From Epilithonimonas hominis (GTDB taxonomy: Bacteria; Bacteroidota; Bacteroidia; Flavobacteriales; Weeksellaceae), in NCBI RefSeq assembly GCF_003730015.1, contig NZ_RJTU01000013.1, positions 62,001 through 126,000 of the forward strand: a DNA stretch of 64,000 bases. The letters are read 5' to 3'. Position 1 is the first letter of the stretch. Each line of letters starts with the position of its first letter. Below the pieces are notes generated by a model. That model did no database searches and was not told where the DNA came from. It was given only the letters and a program-made list of their open reading frames with translations. Of this stretch, positions 25,552-36,049 are shown piece after piece. The position numbers and the translations under genes are program-made.

Positions 25552-26263
25552 ACTAAGTGTCAATATCAATAAAATCGCAACGTTGAGAAATGCCAGAGGA
25601 GGCGATGTTCCAAGTGTAACCGGAGTTGCTATGGATTTGGAAAGATTCGGAGCGCAGGGAATTACAATCCATCCAAGACAGGACGAAAGACATATCACAA
25701 GAAAAGATGTTTACGATTTGAAACCTTTGGTGAAAACCGAATTTAATATCGAAGGAAACCCACACAGACCTTTTATTGATATGGTTTTGGAAGTGAAACC
25801 TGAGCAAGTGACTTTGGTTCCTGATGCTGACAATGCGATTACTTCCAACGCAGGCTGGGATTGCGAAAAGAATCTTGATTTCTTGAAATCTGTAATTGCT
25901 GAATTCAAAAATGCAGGAATCAGAACCTCAATTTTCCTAGACCCCAATCCTGAAATGGTGAAATTCGCAGCTGAAACTGGAACTGACAGAATCGAACTTT
26001 ATACAGAAGCTTACGCAACCAATTATCCTAAAAATAAAGAATTAGCTATAGAATCTTATTACGAGACGGCTGTTGAGGCAACAAAATACAACTTGGGAAT
26101 CAATGCTGGACACGATTTGTCTTTGGAAAATTTAAAATACTTTGCAGACAACATCCCTAATCTTCTGGAAGTTTCCATTGGTCATGCTTTGATTTCCGAA
26201 GCGCTTTATCTTGGTTTGGAAAATACGGTGCAGGCTTATCTAAAAAGATTAGCTAAGTGGTAA
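25544..26263 (+). CDS. pdxJ: Pyridoxine 5'-phosphate synthase
   Basis: A 239-residue TIM-barrel enzyme condensing 1-deoxyxylulose 5-phosphate and 3-amino-2-oxopropyl phosphate to pyridoxine 5'-phosphate (vitamin B6). Family motifs are [17 protein letters not shown] at the N terminus, [41 protein letters not shown] and [16 protein letters not shown]. Length is normal. It overlaps the upstream membrane-protein gene by 8 bases and is followed 16 bases later by the hydrolase gene. Confidence 0.97.
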   Translation: MTKLSVNINKIATLRNARGGDVPSVTGVAMDLERFGAQGITIHPRQDERHITRKDVYDLKPLVKTEFNIEGNPHRPFIDMVLEVKPEQVTLVPDADNAITSNAGWDCEKNLDFLKSVIAEFKNAGIRTSIFLDPNPEMVKFAAETGTDRIELYTEAYATNYPKNKELAIESYYETAVEATKYNLGINAGHDLSLENLKYFADNIPNLLEVSIGHALISEALYLGLENTVQAYLKRLAKW

Positions 26264-26279
26264 TTATATTTTATTGTTA

Positions 26280-27056
26280 ATGGAAATATTACATTCAAAA
26301 ATATACGGAGAAGAAAGAACAGAAACGCCACTTCTGGTTTTTCACGGATTGTTCGGAATGCTGGATAATTGGGGAAGTTTTGGAAAAGAATTTGGAGAAT
26401 TGATGCCGACGCATTTGTTGGATTTGAGAAATCACGGTCGTAGTTTTCATTCAGATTCTATGACACACGACGATTTGGCAAATGATATTCTGAATTATCT
26501 TGACGCTCATAACATTCAAAAAGCCAATCTATTAGGACATTCATTAGGTGGAAAAGCGGTGATGCAATTCGCCATTAATTTTCCTGAAAGAGTTGAAAAA
26601 CTAATTGTTGCAGATATTTCTCCAAAAGCTTATCCGCCACATCATCAGGGAATCATCAAAGCGTTGCAATCTGTGGATTTTAATAAGGTTGAATCAAGAC
26701 AGGATGTTGAAAACGTTTTAGGCGAATACATTCACGAGAAGTTTGTGATTCAGTTTTTGATGAAGAATTTGTATTGGACAGAGGATAAAAAATTAGCTTG
26801 GAGATTCAATCTTGAAACTTTGGCTTCAAAATATACTGAGTTTGTTTCTAATGCAATTAAATTCGGTGTTTTTGGTGGTCCGACTTTGTTCATTGCCGGA
26901 GCTAATTCCAATTATATTCTTCCACAAGACGAGTTTCTCATCAGACAACAATTCCCGAATTATAAACTCATCAAAATCAAAAATGCAGAACATTGGGTTC
27001 AGGCTAATAATCCTGTCGATTTCAATGCAGCAGTAAAGGATTTTCTTCTGAATTAA
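26280..27056 (+). CDS. Alpha/beta-hydrolase fold esterase (YbfF-like)
   Basis: A 258-residue cytoplasmic hydrolase. The oxyanion region is FHGLFGMLDNW, the nucleophile elbow GHSLGGK with Ser88, and the catalytic His is in NAEHWVQANNP (His238). DLRNHGRSFHS is typical of the YbfF/BioH-like esterase group. The start is the ATG at 26280; the longer frame begins with TTG and adds two residues. It is probably the last gene of the small operon with pdxJ. Substrate unknown. Confidence 0.88.
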   Translation: MEILHSKIYGEERTETPLLVFHGLFGMLDNWGSFGKEFGELMPTHLLDLRNHGRSFHSDSMTHDDLANDILNYLDAHNIQKANLLGHSLGGKAVMQFAINFPERVEKLIVADISPKAYPPHHQGIIKALQSVDFNKVESRQDVENVLGEYIHEKFVIQFLMKNLYWTEDKKLAWRFNLETLASKYTEFVSNAIKFGVFGGPTLFIAGANSNYILPQDEFLIRQQFPNYKLIKIKNAEHWVQANNPVDFNAAVKDFLLN

Positions 27057-27063
27057 GAATATT

Positions 27064-27133
27064 AACCACATAGAAACATAGATTTAAATTCTAATTAAGC
27101 TGAAAAGAATCATCTCTATGTGTCTATGTGGTT
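27064..27133. repeat. Long palindromic repeat, ACCACATAG type
   Basis: AACCACATAGAAACATAG (27064-27081) is inverted as CTATGTGTCTATGTGGTT (27116-27133), 17 of 18 bases complementary. The copy at 61561-61672 has nearly the same arms. It lies after the hydrolase gene and could end transcription or stabilise mRNA ends. Confidence 0.85.
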
Positions 27134-27174
27134 TTAAATTATAAAAAACTTTGAAGTATCATTGTAATTCCTAA

Positions 27175-27405
27175 ATGAAAAAATACCAGGAAACCATTTA
27201 TAAAATCATTTTGATTTTTTCTGTTGTCATCAATCTGTTTTTGATTGTGCTGATGTTTTTCGTTCTCAGAGATTCGTTTTCTGGAAATGGAGAATGGTTT
27301 TTGGAAGGTAGGAGTTTTTGGTTTTTCATTGGTGTAATTCTAGCTTATTCTGTTTTGAATTGTTTTCTTTTGCTTCAGATTTTCAAAAGAAAGAAACAGA
27401 CTTAA
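27175..27405 (+). CDS. Small two-helix membrane protein
   Basis: A 76-residue protein with two membrane helices (about 8-30, KIILIFSVVINLFLIVLMFF, and 45-67, FWFFIGVILAYSVLNCFLLL) and a basic C-terminal tail (KRKKQT). Composition and start codon are convincing for a small membrane protein, but no family is recognised. About 180 AT-rich bases without other genes follow it. Confidence 0.6.
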   Translation: MKKYQETIYKIILIFSVVINLFLIVLMFFVLRDSFSGNGEWFLEGRSFWFFIGVILAYSVLNCFLLLQIFKRKKQT

Positions 27406-27588
27406 CTTAATCACTCAGCAAATTTTGTAAATTTTTCAATCAATTTATCCAAGATGAATGATAAATTGATTGAAAATTATTTGTTAAATCTTATTGATAT
27501 TTAATTTTAGTAAATTTATTATATGATTTAAGTTGTCTTAATATGTTTGGATGAGCGCAATCTTATTTTTGTCCGCAAATAAATCTAA

Positions 27589-30433
27589 ATGAAAAAGCTT
27601 ATTACAACTGTACTTTTTTGTGCAACAGTTTTTGTGTTTGCGCAAAAAGGTAGTATCTCTGGGATTATTAATGATAGTAACCAAATTCCTTTGCCTGGGG
27701 CAAAACTAACTTTAACACCTGGTAATTATTACACAATCTCTGATGCTACAGGCGATTATGTCTTCCTTAATGTTCCAGAAGGAACCTATACGCTAACCGT
27801 AGATTATATTGGTTATGGCAGTCAGCAATCAACAGTAGTTGTGAAATCCGAGAATAATACTAGCGTAGATGTTTTGTTTGATAAAAATAAGTCAACTACA
27901 ATAAAAGAGGTTCGGCTTCTTGGTATTAGCAGACAAAACCAAGCTAGAGCACCAAGCTAGAGCCCTAAATACGCAGAAAAATAATTCTAATATCACCAAT
28001 ATTGTTTCGTCTGATCAGGTAGGGAAATTTCCGGATTCTAATATCGGAGATGCTTTAAAACGAGTACCTGGGATTACGATGCAAAATGACCAAGGTGAAG
28101 CTAGAGATATTATTATTAGAGGTTTGGCTCCAGAACTTAACTCAGTTACTCTCAATGGAAACAGAATTCCGTCAGCAGAAGGTGATAATAGACGAGTTCA
28201 GATGGATCTAATTCCTTCCGATATGATTCAACTTATCGAAGTTAACAAAACCTTAACGCCAGATATGGATGCAGACGCCATTGGAGGCTCCGTAAATCTC
28301 ATCACAAGAACTGCACCTAACAAAGAAAGAATATCTCTTACTGCTGCTGGTGGTTATAATCCTATTAGAGATAAAGTATCTAGTAATACAGCTTTTATGT
28401 ATGGTAACCGTTATTTTGGTAAAAAATTTGGATTTGTTTTCAACGGTTCTTATAATAATCAAGATTATGGGTCTGATAATGTAGAAGGTGTTTGGGCGCA
28501 AGATAAATTTGGTAATGCTTACATCAGAGAGATGGATATTCGCAAATATGATGTAAGGAGAGAGCGTAAAAGTTTAGGGGCTAATTTTGATTTTAAAATT
28601 AATGATAAAAATATCATCAAAGCTGGTGCTGTTTATAACTGGCGAGACGATTGGGAAAATAGATATAGACTGAGATTTAATAAAGTTACACCTATCTACG
28701 ACAAAACAGATGAAAGTCTTATTACTGGTTACAAAGCTGATCTTAGAGCACAAACCAAAGGTGGTATAGATACTGATAAAAGTAAAGCGGCAAGGCTAGA
28801 ACGCCAGATTATGCAAAACTATTTTATCAATGGTGAACATTTGTTGGGTTCTCAGCTACAATTAAATTGGTCTGGAGGTTATTCACGAGCGTCCGAAGAC
28901 CGCCCTAATGAACGTTATATAGATTATCAGTCAAAGGGAGTAGCACTTTCTGGTTATGATAGTGAGAAAGAACCATTACTAACGCCAACAACAGAACCTA
29001 CACTCAAATCCTTTAAATTCCGAACACTTACGGAGCAGTTTGGTCATACTTTTGAAGATGAGATTACGGGGAAAGTAGATCTTAGAATTCCGCTTAATAT
29101 CATATCAGAGCAAAAAGGCAGATTGAGATTTGGAGCAAAAACAAGAATCAAACAAAAGGAAAGAGAGAACAGTTTTAATGACTATACTCCAACCGATGCC
29201 AACACTCGCTTAGCCACTATGGATAAAATTAATCCAGTCTATTGGGATGGTAAAAATTGGTCTCCAAATAGCAAGTATATCCCAGGATATTTTGCATCAA
29301 AACAATTATTAGGCAATTTGGATTTATACAATACAGGAATGTTTTCTTCAGAAAGTAATCCTGCAAAATATCTCGGGGTAAATTACAAAGCCAAAGAACA
29401 AATCTATGCTGGATATATCCGTTGGGACCAAAATATTACGGATAATTTTTCTTTCATAGCAGGTCTTCGTTTAGAAAATACCCACACAGAGTATACTGGT
29501 AATATCACCAAAACCGAAGATGATGATGTAATTTTAGAAGGTGAGAGAAAAATCAAAAACGACTATACCAATTATTTACCAAGCATTACCTTCAAGTATA
29601 CGCCAACAGATGATATGGTTCTTAGGGCTGCTTATACAACTTCTTTGGCAAGACCAGGGTATTACAATTTGTCTCCATTTGTGAATATTACACCAGGAGA
29701 AGATGCACAAATAGATGCAGGTAATCCAGATTTGAAAGCTTCTTATGCTCATAACTTCGATGTAATGGGAGAGTACTATTTCAAATCAGTGGGATTAATA
29801 TCAGTTGGTGGTTTTTACAAAAAGATTAATAAATTTATCTTTAATTACATCGATCAAAATTTTACAAGAGACAAGTTTACACAACAGTTTCCTGATCTCG
29901 CTAATGATTTGGGAGCAGATAATACCTACGTATTTTCACAAGCCAGAAACGGACAAAGTGTAGACGTTTATGGTTTTGAAGTTGCTTTGCAGAGACAACT
30001 AGATTTTCTACCTGGTTTTCTTAGTCATTTTGGGATTTATGCCAATTATACTTATACACATTCCAAAGCCAAAGGTATTGCAGGAGATGATGTACAAAGA
30101 GAAGGTCTTATGTTGCCAGGAACAGCACCACATATGTTTAACTCGTCCTTATCTTGGGAAAACAAAAGATTCTCCGCGCGTGTATCGCTTAACTATACAG
30201 CTTCTTATTTAGATGAGATTGGAGGTGTTGTTTTTGATGACCGTTACTATGATAAACAAACCTTCTTAGACGCTAACGTATCTTATGCTATCACAGAAAA
30301 AATAAGATTCTTTGTTGAAGCTAATAATCTTACCAACCAACCATTAAGATATTACCAAGGCGAAAAGAACAGAACAATGCAAATGGAATATTATAAACCA
30401 AGATACAACGTAGGACTAAAATTCGATTTTTAA
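27589..30433 (+). pseudogene. TonB-dependent receptor interrupted by a 13-bp tandem duplication
   Basis: The first part has a signal peptide (1-19, FVFAQ), a carboxypeptidase-regulatory-like domain (GSISGIINDSNQIPLPGAKL, residues about 21-100) and a linker ending GISRQNQAR, then stops at 27960. The second part continues in another frame with a full plug (GKFPDSNIGDALKRVPGITM, IIIRGLAPELNSVTLNGNRI) and a 22-strand-type barrel ending in YNVGLKFDF. Removing one copy of the 13-bp unit at 27938-27963 gives one frame of 943 residues (ARALNTQKNN across the join). As read, only the short N-terminal fragment is secreted, and the barrel lacks a signal peptide. The receptor overlaps the phytase ATG by one base, so its natural cargo may be phytate or its products. 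It may be a phase-variable, recently mutated or misread gene. Confidence 0.9.
27938..27963 (+). repeat. 13-bp tandem duplication causing the receptor frameshift
   Basis: ACCAAGCTAGAGC occurs twice head to tail (27938-27950 and 27951-27963). The extra unit is not a multiple of three and creates the TAG at 27958-27960. Confidence 0.97.
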
Positions 30434-31464
30434 TGAAAAAGATATTATTGATAGCTTCGGTTTCTTTTTTGATGGTACAATGTACATCTATGAAGGTTAA
30501 ACCAGTTTATAAAACACAAAAAGTTCAATTTGATACAGATGATCCAGCATTTTGGATTAATCCACAAGATGCCTCCAAAAGTTTAATTTTAGGTACAGAC
30601 AAAGAAACCAATGGAGGGATTTATGTTTACGATTTAAAAGGTAAGATTGTAAATAAAGTTTTGGGGATACAACGTCCCAACAACATTGATGTAGAATATG
30701 GATTAGAAGTAGGTGGTAAAAAAATGGATATCGCTGTATTTACAGAGCGCGAAACTAACAAAATACGTGTTTTTTCGGTGCCAGATCTAAAACCAATAGA
30801 TAACGGAGGGATTTCTGTTTTCGAAGATAGCGATCAAAAAAGTCCAATGGGTATTGCATTATATAAAAACCCTGCAACACAACAAATTTATGCAGTTGTT
30901 GGGAGAAAAACAGGACCTTCTGGCTCGTATTTGTATCAATATCTACTGAAAGATAATGGTAATGGACAAGTAATTGGAGAGCTCGTTCGTAAGTTTGGCG
31001 AATACTCAGGTAAAAAAGAAATAGAATCTATTGCAGTAGATGATGCTTTGGGAGTAATATATTATTCTGATGAACAATACGGGATTCATAAATATAATGC
31101 AGATCCATCAGCTTCTAATGAACAATTAGCTTTATTTGGTACCAATGATTTCAAATCAGATATCGAAGGAATTTCTATTTATCCAACAGGTGAGAAAACA
31201 GGTTATATTTTGGTCTCAGATCAGCAAGCCAATACTTTTAATGTCTATAGACGAGAAGGAGATACTAATGAAAATACGTACCAAAGGATTGCTATCATAC
31301 CAGTTTCTACTAAAGAAAGTGATGGATCGGATGTTAGTAATGTTAATTTTGGACCAGATTTTCCTAAAGGTATGTTTGTAGCAATGAGCAACGGAAAAGT
31401 TTTTCACATCTATGATTGGAGAGATATAGAAGCTCTTATTTTGGCACAACAAAATAAAAAATAA
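30433..31464 (+). CDS. Beta-propeller phytase lipoprotein (3-phytase)
   Basis: A 343-residue predicted lipoprotein (lipobox LMVQC, Cys17) of the beta-propeller phytase family, which uses calcium to remove phosphates from phytate. Landmarks are DTDDPAFWINPQDASKSLIL, GTDKETNGGIYVYDLKGK, RPNNIDVEYG, GRKTGPSGSYLYQYLL, EIESIAVDDALGVIYYSDEQ, DIEGISIYPTGEKTGYILVS and GSDVSNVNFGPDFPKGMFVAM. Length is normal. Its ATG overlaps the stop of the TonB-dependent receptor (TAATG), so the two are coupled. Together they look like a phytate phosphate-scavenging unit. Location would be periplasmic or outer surface. Confidence 0.92.
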   Translation: MKKILLIASVSFLMVQCTSMKVKPVYKTQKVQFDTDDPAFWINPQDASKSLILGTDKETNGGIYVYDLKGKIVNKVLGIQRPNNIDVEYGLEVGGKKMDIAVFTERETNKIRVFSVPDLKPIDNGGISVFEDSDQKSPMGIALYKNPATQQIYAVVGRKTGPSGSYLYQYLLKDNGNGQVIGELVRKFGEYSGKKEIESIAVDDALGVIYYSDEQYGIHKYNADPSASNEQLALFGTNDFKSDIEGISIYPTGEKTGYILVSDQQANTFNVYRREGDTNENTYQRIAIIPVSTKESDGSDVSNVNFGPDFPKGMFVAMSNGKVFHIYDWRDIEALILAQQNKK

Positions 31465-31571
31465 AAACAAGAGGATTATCCGAAATTCTTATACAAAAGC
31501 TGCATTGGTAAATAATGCAGCTTTTCTTATTTTATGTGATTAAAAATCATTTCATAAATCTACAATTTCGC

Positions 31572-31579
31572 TATATTTG
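31572..31579 (+). promoter_or_regulatory. -7 element; predicted leaderless start of the SDR gene
   Basis: TATATTTG matches TAnnTTTG and ends five bases before the ATG at 31585. Transcription would begin at or next to the start codon. A clear -33 TTG is not visible. Confidence 0.5.
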
Positions 31580-31584
31580 CACAT

Positions 31585-32586
31585 ATGGTTTTAGTCACCG
31601 GCGCTACAGGAATACTCGGAAGAGTGATTGTTCTTGAACTTTTAAAGCAAGGAAAAGAAGTTCGCGCAACAAAAAGACCTTCTAGCAATCTGAAAGAAGT
31701 AAGAGCGTCCTATCGTTTTTATACAGATCAGCCGGATTTTTATTTTGATAAAATCCAATGGATTGATACCGATTTTGATTCCATCGAATCTTTAGAAAAT
31801 GCTTTAGAAGGAATCGAAGAAGTTTACCATTGTGCTGCAATTGTCAGTTTCAATCCTCAGGATGACAAAGCGATGAACAAAACAAATGTTGATGGAACAA
31901 GAAATCTTCTCTATGCTGTAGAAAATTCTACTGTTGAAAAATTTCTTTTTGTAAGTTCAATAGCCGTTTTGGATGGTTATAATGAACAGGGAATGATGGA
32001 TGAAAATTCGGATTTTAATCCAAAACTAAATCATTCTGGTTATGCTATTTCAAAACATCTATCCGAAATGGAAGTCTGGAGAGCATCTGCGGAAGGTCTC
32101 AATACGGTGATTATTAATCCGGGCCTGATCATCGGTTCCGGAAATTGGAAAAAAAGTAGTGGAGATCTCATTTCAAAATCTTCCCATTCATACACTTTCC
32201 CAGGAGGAACGGCTTATGTGGATGTGCGTGATGTTGCTAGAATTGCAATAGAATTGATGGCAAGAAATGCGTTTGGAGAACGTTTCATCATTATTTCGGA
32301 AAATGAGAAGTTCAGGCTGGTTTCGGATAAAGTTCGGAAAGTCCTTGGTAAATCTCCAGCCAAATTGCTTCCGGAGTTTTTATACACAATTTTTCCAATT
32401 ATTTCATTTCTTTTAGGCTGGCTGTTTCCAATACTTAAAATGCTTAGTAAAACCAATATAGAAACCGTAAGAAGTGATTCCAGGGTTTCTAATAATAAAA
32501 TTATCAAGTTTCTAGACTATCAATTTATCCCTGTCTCGGAAAGTATAGATTTTCATTTGAAAAACTACCTTTCAGATAGAAAATAG
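31585..32586 (+). CDS. NAD-dependent epimerase/dehydratase family (extended SDR) protein
   Basis: A 333-residue Rossmann-fold protein. The N-terminal MVLVTGATGILGRVIVLELL is the nucleotide-binding motif. VYHCAAIVSFNPQDD and NVDGTRNLLYA follow, FVSSIAVLDG holds the catalytic Ser region, and SGYAISKHLSEMEVW contains the YxxxK pair. INPGLIIGSGNW and VDVRDVARIAIELM complete the fold. A C-terminal hydrophobic stretch (FLYTIFPIISFLLGWLFPIL) suggests membrane association. The overall pattern resembles dihydroflavonol-reductase/3-beta-HSD-like SDRs; substrate unknown. Confidence 0.88.
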   Translation: MVLVTGATGILGRVIVLELLKQGKEVRATKRPSSNLKEVRASYRFYTDQPDFYFDKIQWIDTDFDSIESLENALEGIEEVYHCAAIVSFNPQDDKAMNKTNVDGTRNLLYAVENSTVEKFLFVSSIAVLDGYNEQGMMDENSDFNPKLNHSGYAISKHLSEMEVWRASAEGLNTVIINPGLIIGSGNWKKSSGDLISKSSHSYTFPGGTAYVDVRDVARIAIELMARNAFGERFIIISENEKFRLVSDKVRKVLGKSPAKLLPEFLYTIFPIISFLLGWLFPILKMLSKTNIETVRSDSRVSNNKIIKFLDYQFIPVSESIDFHLKNYLSDRK

Positions 32587-32679
32587 AGGTTTTTAATTAT
32601 GATTTTATTCATTGCTTAATTCTTTGAAAAGTATTATTTTTACGAACCTTTTAGTAAAAATCTAATTCAAAGTTTATAA

Positions 32680-35538
32680 ATGAATACACAGCAATTTGTA
32701 AGTCGCCACATCAGTCTGAACGAAGCTGATAAAGCGGAAATGCTTAGCAAAATCGGAGTTAATAGTATCGATGAATTGATATCTCAGACGATTCCGGAAA
32801 GTATCAGGCTAGAGAAAGATCTTGAGCTGTCAGATGCGCTTTCGGAGTATGAGATGTTGCTTCACTCCAAAGAATTGGCAGCAAAAAACGCAGGTTTTGA
32901 TACCTACATCGGATTTGGTTACAATGATACTATTCTTCCTTCTCCAATCCAGAGAAATATTCTGGAAAATCCAAGCTGGTATACAGCGTACACTCCATAT
33001 CAGGCAGAGATTGCTCAGGGTAGATTAGAAGCACTTCTAAACTTCCAGACCGTCGTTTGTGACCTAACAGGTTTTCCGATGGCCAATGCTTCACTTCTTG
33101 ATGAATCAACTGCTGCTGCTGAAGCGATGCATATGTTCTTTAATAACAGAACTAAAGATCAAAAGAAGAACAATTCAACAAAATTTTTTGTTTCAGACTT
33201 AGTTCTGCCACAAACCGTTTCTGTTCTTAAAACTAAAGCGGAAGGTCTTGGAATTGACGTCATAGTGGGAAATCATGCAAACCATCAGTTCAATGATTCA
33301 TATTACGGGGTTTTGCTTCAGTATCCGGGTAAGAACGGAATTGTTCTAGATTATACAGACTTCATAAGTTCAGTAAAAGGATTTAATCTACAAGTGGTAG
33401 TAGCTTGTGATCCAATGGCTTTGGTAAAACTTAAGTCGCCTGCTGCAATGGGTGCAGATTGTGCTGTGGGAACTACTCAGAGATTTGGTATTCCGATGGG
33501 TTATGGCGGGCCTCACGCCGCATTTTTTGCTTGTAAGGAAGATTATAAAAGAGATATCCCAGGTAGAATCATTGGTGTTTCTCAAGATATGTACGGAAAG
33601 CGTGCTTTGAGAATGGCACTTCAGACTAGAGAACAGCACATTAAAAGAGAAAAAGCAACCTCCAACATTTGCACGGCTCAGGTTTTACTGGCAGTAATGG
33701 CTGGGATGTACGCTGTTTATCACGGTCCAAAAGGACTTGGATTCATTGCGGATCAGATTCATTATAAAACCAATGCCGTTAATGATGCTTTGAAAGTGTT
33801 AGGTTATGATGTTGTGGATGAACCTGTATTCGACACGATAAAATTCAGGCTTCACGAGGAGGAAAAAACGTCATTAAGATTGTTAATGAGAGATCGGAAA
33901 ATCAATCTTAACTATTTCTCCCAAGGAATTGTAAGTATTTCTCTGAATGAGACCACTACACTTGAAAAGCTCAATAAATTAGTAGATGCTTTTGCACATT
34001 TTAAAGGAAAACAAGGCTACAAATTAAGTCTAAAAGAAGATTATTCGATTCCGTCAGATCTGTTAAGAACCGATGAAATCCTGAAGGAAGAAGTGTTTAA
34101 TAAATACCACACAGAGACAGAGTTGATGCGTTACATCAAACGTCTGGAAAGAAAAGATTTATCTCTGACTCATTCAATGATATCTCTTGGTTCTTGTACA
34201 ATGAAACTGAATGCAGCAACGCAAATGATACCATTATCTTGGGCAGAATGGGGAAGTGTTCATCCATTTGTGCCGACTGAGCAAGCTGGTGGTTATCAGG
34301 AAATGATTAAGCAATTGGAGAAAGACCTAGCGGAAATCACTGGTTTTGCGGGAACATCACTTCAGCCGAACTCAGGTGCTCAAGGCGAATATGCAGGTCT
34401 AATGGTCATCAGAGAATATCATAAAAATAGAGGCGAAGGCCATAGAAATATTGTATTGATTCCACAGTCAGCGCACGGAACCAATCCAGCTTCTGCAGCA
34501 ATGGCTGGGATGAAAATAGTGGTGGTGAAGAATCTTGAAAACGGAGAAATTGATTTTGAGGATTTTAAAGCCAAAACAGAACAGCATTCTGAGAATCTTT
34601 CTGCCATAATGATTACTTATCCATCAACTTACGGATTCTTTGATGCCAACATCAAGGAAATCACAAAATTAACACACGAGCACGGCGGCCAGGTTTATAT
34701 GGACGGTGCTAATATGAATGCGCAGGTAGGATTTACAAGTCCAGGAAACATCGGGGCAGATGTATGTCACCTGAATCTTCACAAAACTTTTGCTATTCCT
34801 CACGGTGGCGGTGGTCCTGGCGTTGGTCCCATCTGTGTGGCTGAGCATCTGGTGCCTTTTCTTCCAACCAATGCCAATATTCCTGTGGGAACTAAAGAGG
34901 CGATAGAAGGGATTTCCGCTGCGCCATATGGCTCCGGTCTTATTCTGAACATTTCGTATGCTTATATCAAAATGCTCGGAACGGCGGGACTTAAAAAAGC
35001 AACTGCATATGCTATTCTGAATGCTAACTATTTAAAAGAATTATTGGCAGAACATTTCCCAATTCTTTATGCCAATGCAAATGGCAGAGTCGCGCACGAA
35101 TGTATAGTAGATTTCCGCCAGTTCAAAGCTTTGGGAATTGAAGTGGCAGATGTTGCAAAACGATTGATGGATTATGGTTTCCACGCCCCAACGGTAAGTT
35201 TTCCGGTAGCTGGCACTTTGATGATAGAACCTACAGAATCTGAAAGCAGAGAAGAAATAGAAAGGTTTGCCGAAGCATTAATCAGTATCAAAAGTGAAAT
35301 TGAGGAAATTGCAAATGGGGAAGCTGATGCTAGTAACAACGTATTGAAAAATGCACCTCATACAGAACAACTGCTCATTTCTGATAATTGGGACAAGCCC
35401 TATGGAAGAGAAAAAGCTGCCTATCCGTTGGAATGGGTGAGAACGCATAAATTCTTCGCTACAGTCGCACGAGTAGATGAAGCATATGGCGACAGAAATC
35501 TAATTTGTACCTGTGAGCCTATAGAAGCTTATATTTAA
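32680..35538 (+). CDS. gcvP: Glycine dehydrogenase (decarboxylating), P protein of the glycine cleavage system
   Basis: A 952-residue single-chain P protein that decarboxylates glycine and passes the aminomethyl group to the lipoyl H protein. The N-terminal half has FIGFGYNDTILPSPIQRNIL and SLLDESTAAAEAM, and the C-terminal half has the PLP-binding NLHKTFAIPHGGGGPGVGP with Lys702 at the Schiff base. The size matches fused (not split) P proteins. It is monocistronic with a strong terminator. lipB at 41769-42479 supplies the octanoyl group for lipoylation of the partner H protein. Confidence 0.98.
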   Translation: MNTQQFVSRHISLNEADKAEMLSKIGVNSIDELISQTIPESIRLEKDLELSDALSEYEMLLHSKELAAKNAGFDTYIGFGYNDTILPSPIQRNILENPSWYTAYTPYQAEIAQGRLEALLNFQTVVCDLTGFPMANASLLDESTAAAEAMHMFFNNRTKDQKKNNSTKFFVSDLVLPQTVSVLKTKAEGLGIDVIVGNHANHQFNDSYYGVLLQYPGKNGIVLDYTDFISSVKGFNLQVVVACDPMALVKLKSPAAMGADCAVGTTQRFGIPMGYGGPHAAFFACKEDYKRDIPGRIIGVSQDMYGKRALRMALQTREQHIKREKATSNICTAQVLLAVMAGMYAVYHGPKGLGFIADQIHYKTNAVNDALKVLGYDVVDEPVFDTIKFRLHEEEKTSLRLLMRDRKINLNYFSQGIVSISLNETTTLEKLNKLVDAFAHFKGKQGYKLSLKEDYSIPSDLLRTDEILKEEVFNKYHTETELMRYIKRLERKDLSLTHSMISLGSCTMKLNAATQMIPLSWAEWGSVHPFVPTEQAGGYQEMIKQLEKDLAEITGFAGTSLQPNSGAQGEYAGLMVIREYHKNRGEGHRNIVLIPQSAHGTNPASAAMAGMKIVVVKNLENGEIDFEDFKAKTEQHSENLSAIMITYPSTYGFFDANIKEITKLTHEHGGQVYMDGANMNAQVGFTSPGNIGADVCHLNLHKTFAIPHGGGGPGVGPICVAEHLVPFLPTNANIPVGTKEAIEGISAAPYGSGLILNISYAYIKMLGTAGLKKATAYAILNANYLKELLAEHFPILYANANGRVAHECIVDFRQFKALGIEVADVAKRLMDYGFHAPTVSFPVAGTLMIEPTESESREEIERFAEALISIKSEIEEIANGEADASNNVLKNAPHTEQLLISDNWDKPYGREKAAYPLEWVRTHKFFATVARVDEAYGDRNLICTCEPIEAYI

Positions 35539-35542
35539 CATT

Positions 35543-35569
35543 AAAACCTCTCATTTGAGAGGTTTTTTT
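35543..35569 (+). terminator. Intrinsic terminator of gcvP
   Basis: Stem AAAACCTCTC / GAGAGGTTTT with a four-base loop, followed by T's, starting four bases after the gcvP stop codon. Confidence 0.92.
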
Positions 35570-36049
35570 ATGTGAATTTTTAATTAAGATAGGTCTCTAA
35601 AGATTTCTGGCTTTCCTTATTAAAATTTTACCGAGCAAGAATTAGCATTATTTATAATTTTAAAATGGAAATCAGTATTAGTCTGCCGAATTTCATTTGG
35701 ATTAAAAAGATTGGAATTTTGGCATGCAAACCTAATTTTTTGATAAGTTGTTATTATAATTATGAATGATCAGCCTAATTTAATACCATTGATATTTAAT
35801 TTTTAAACATTTATTTAACTTTTTTATTTTCGATCTCAATGGATTGATTTATAATGTTTTAAAATTCTTTTCAACTATTAAATTAAGTTAATTATAAGGT
35901 TTTAATTAATCAAAATAATAAGCATTTATTATTGATGGTATGATAATTGAATAAAGAAGAAAAATCCGCTTGAGTACAGTATTATGTGAGCGAGTTGGTA
36001 TAATTTCAATTATACATTTAACATTTAAAACAATAAAAATTTATTATTT
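35570..36049. other. AT-rich gene-free region upstream of the OmpA-family gene
   Basis: About 480 very AT-rich bases contain no credible open frame. The segment just before the ATG (about 35995-36050) holds GGTATAATTTCAATTATAC, a possible promoter/operator-like palindrome. The length suggests a long or regulated 5' leader for an abundant outer membrane protein. Confidence 0.4.
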
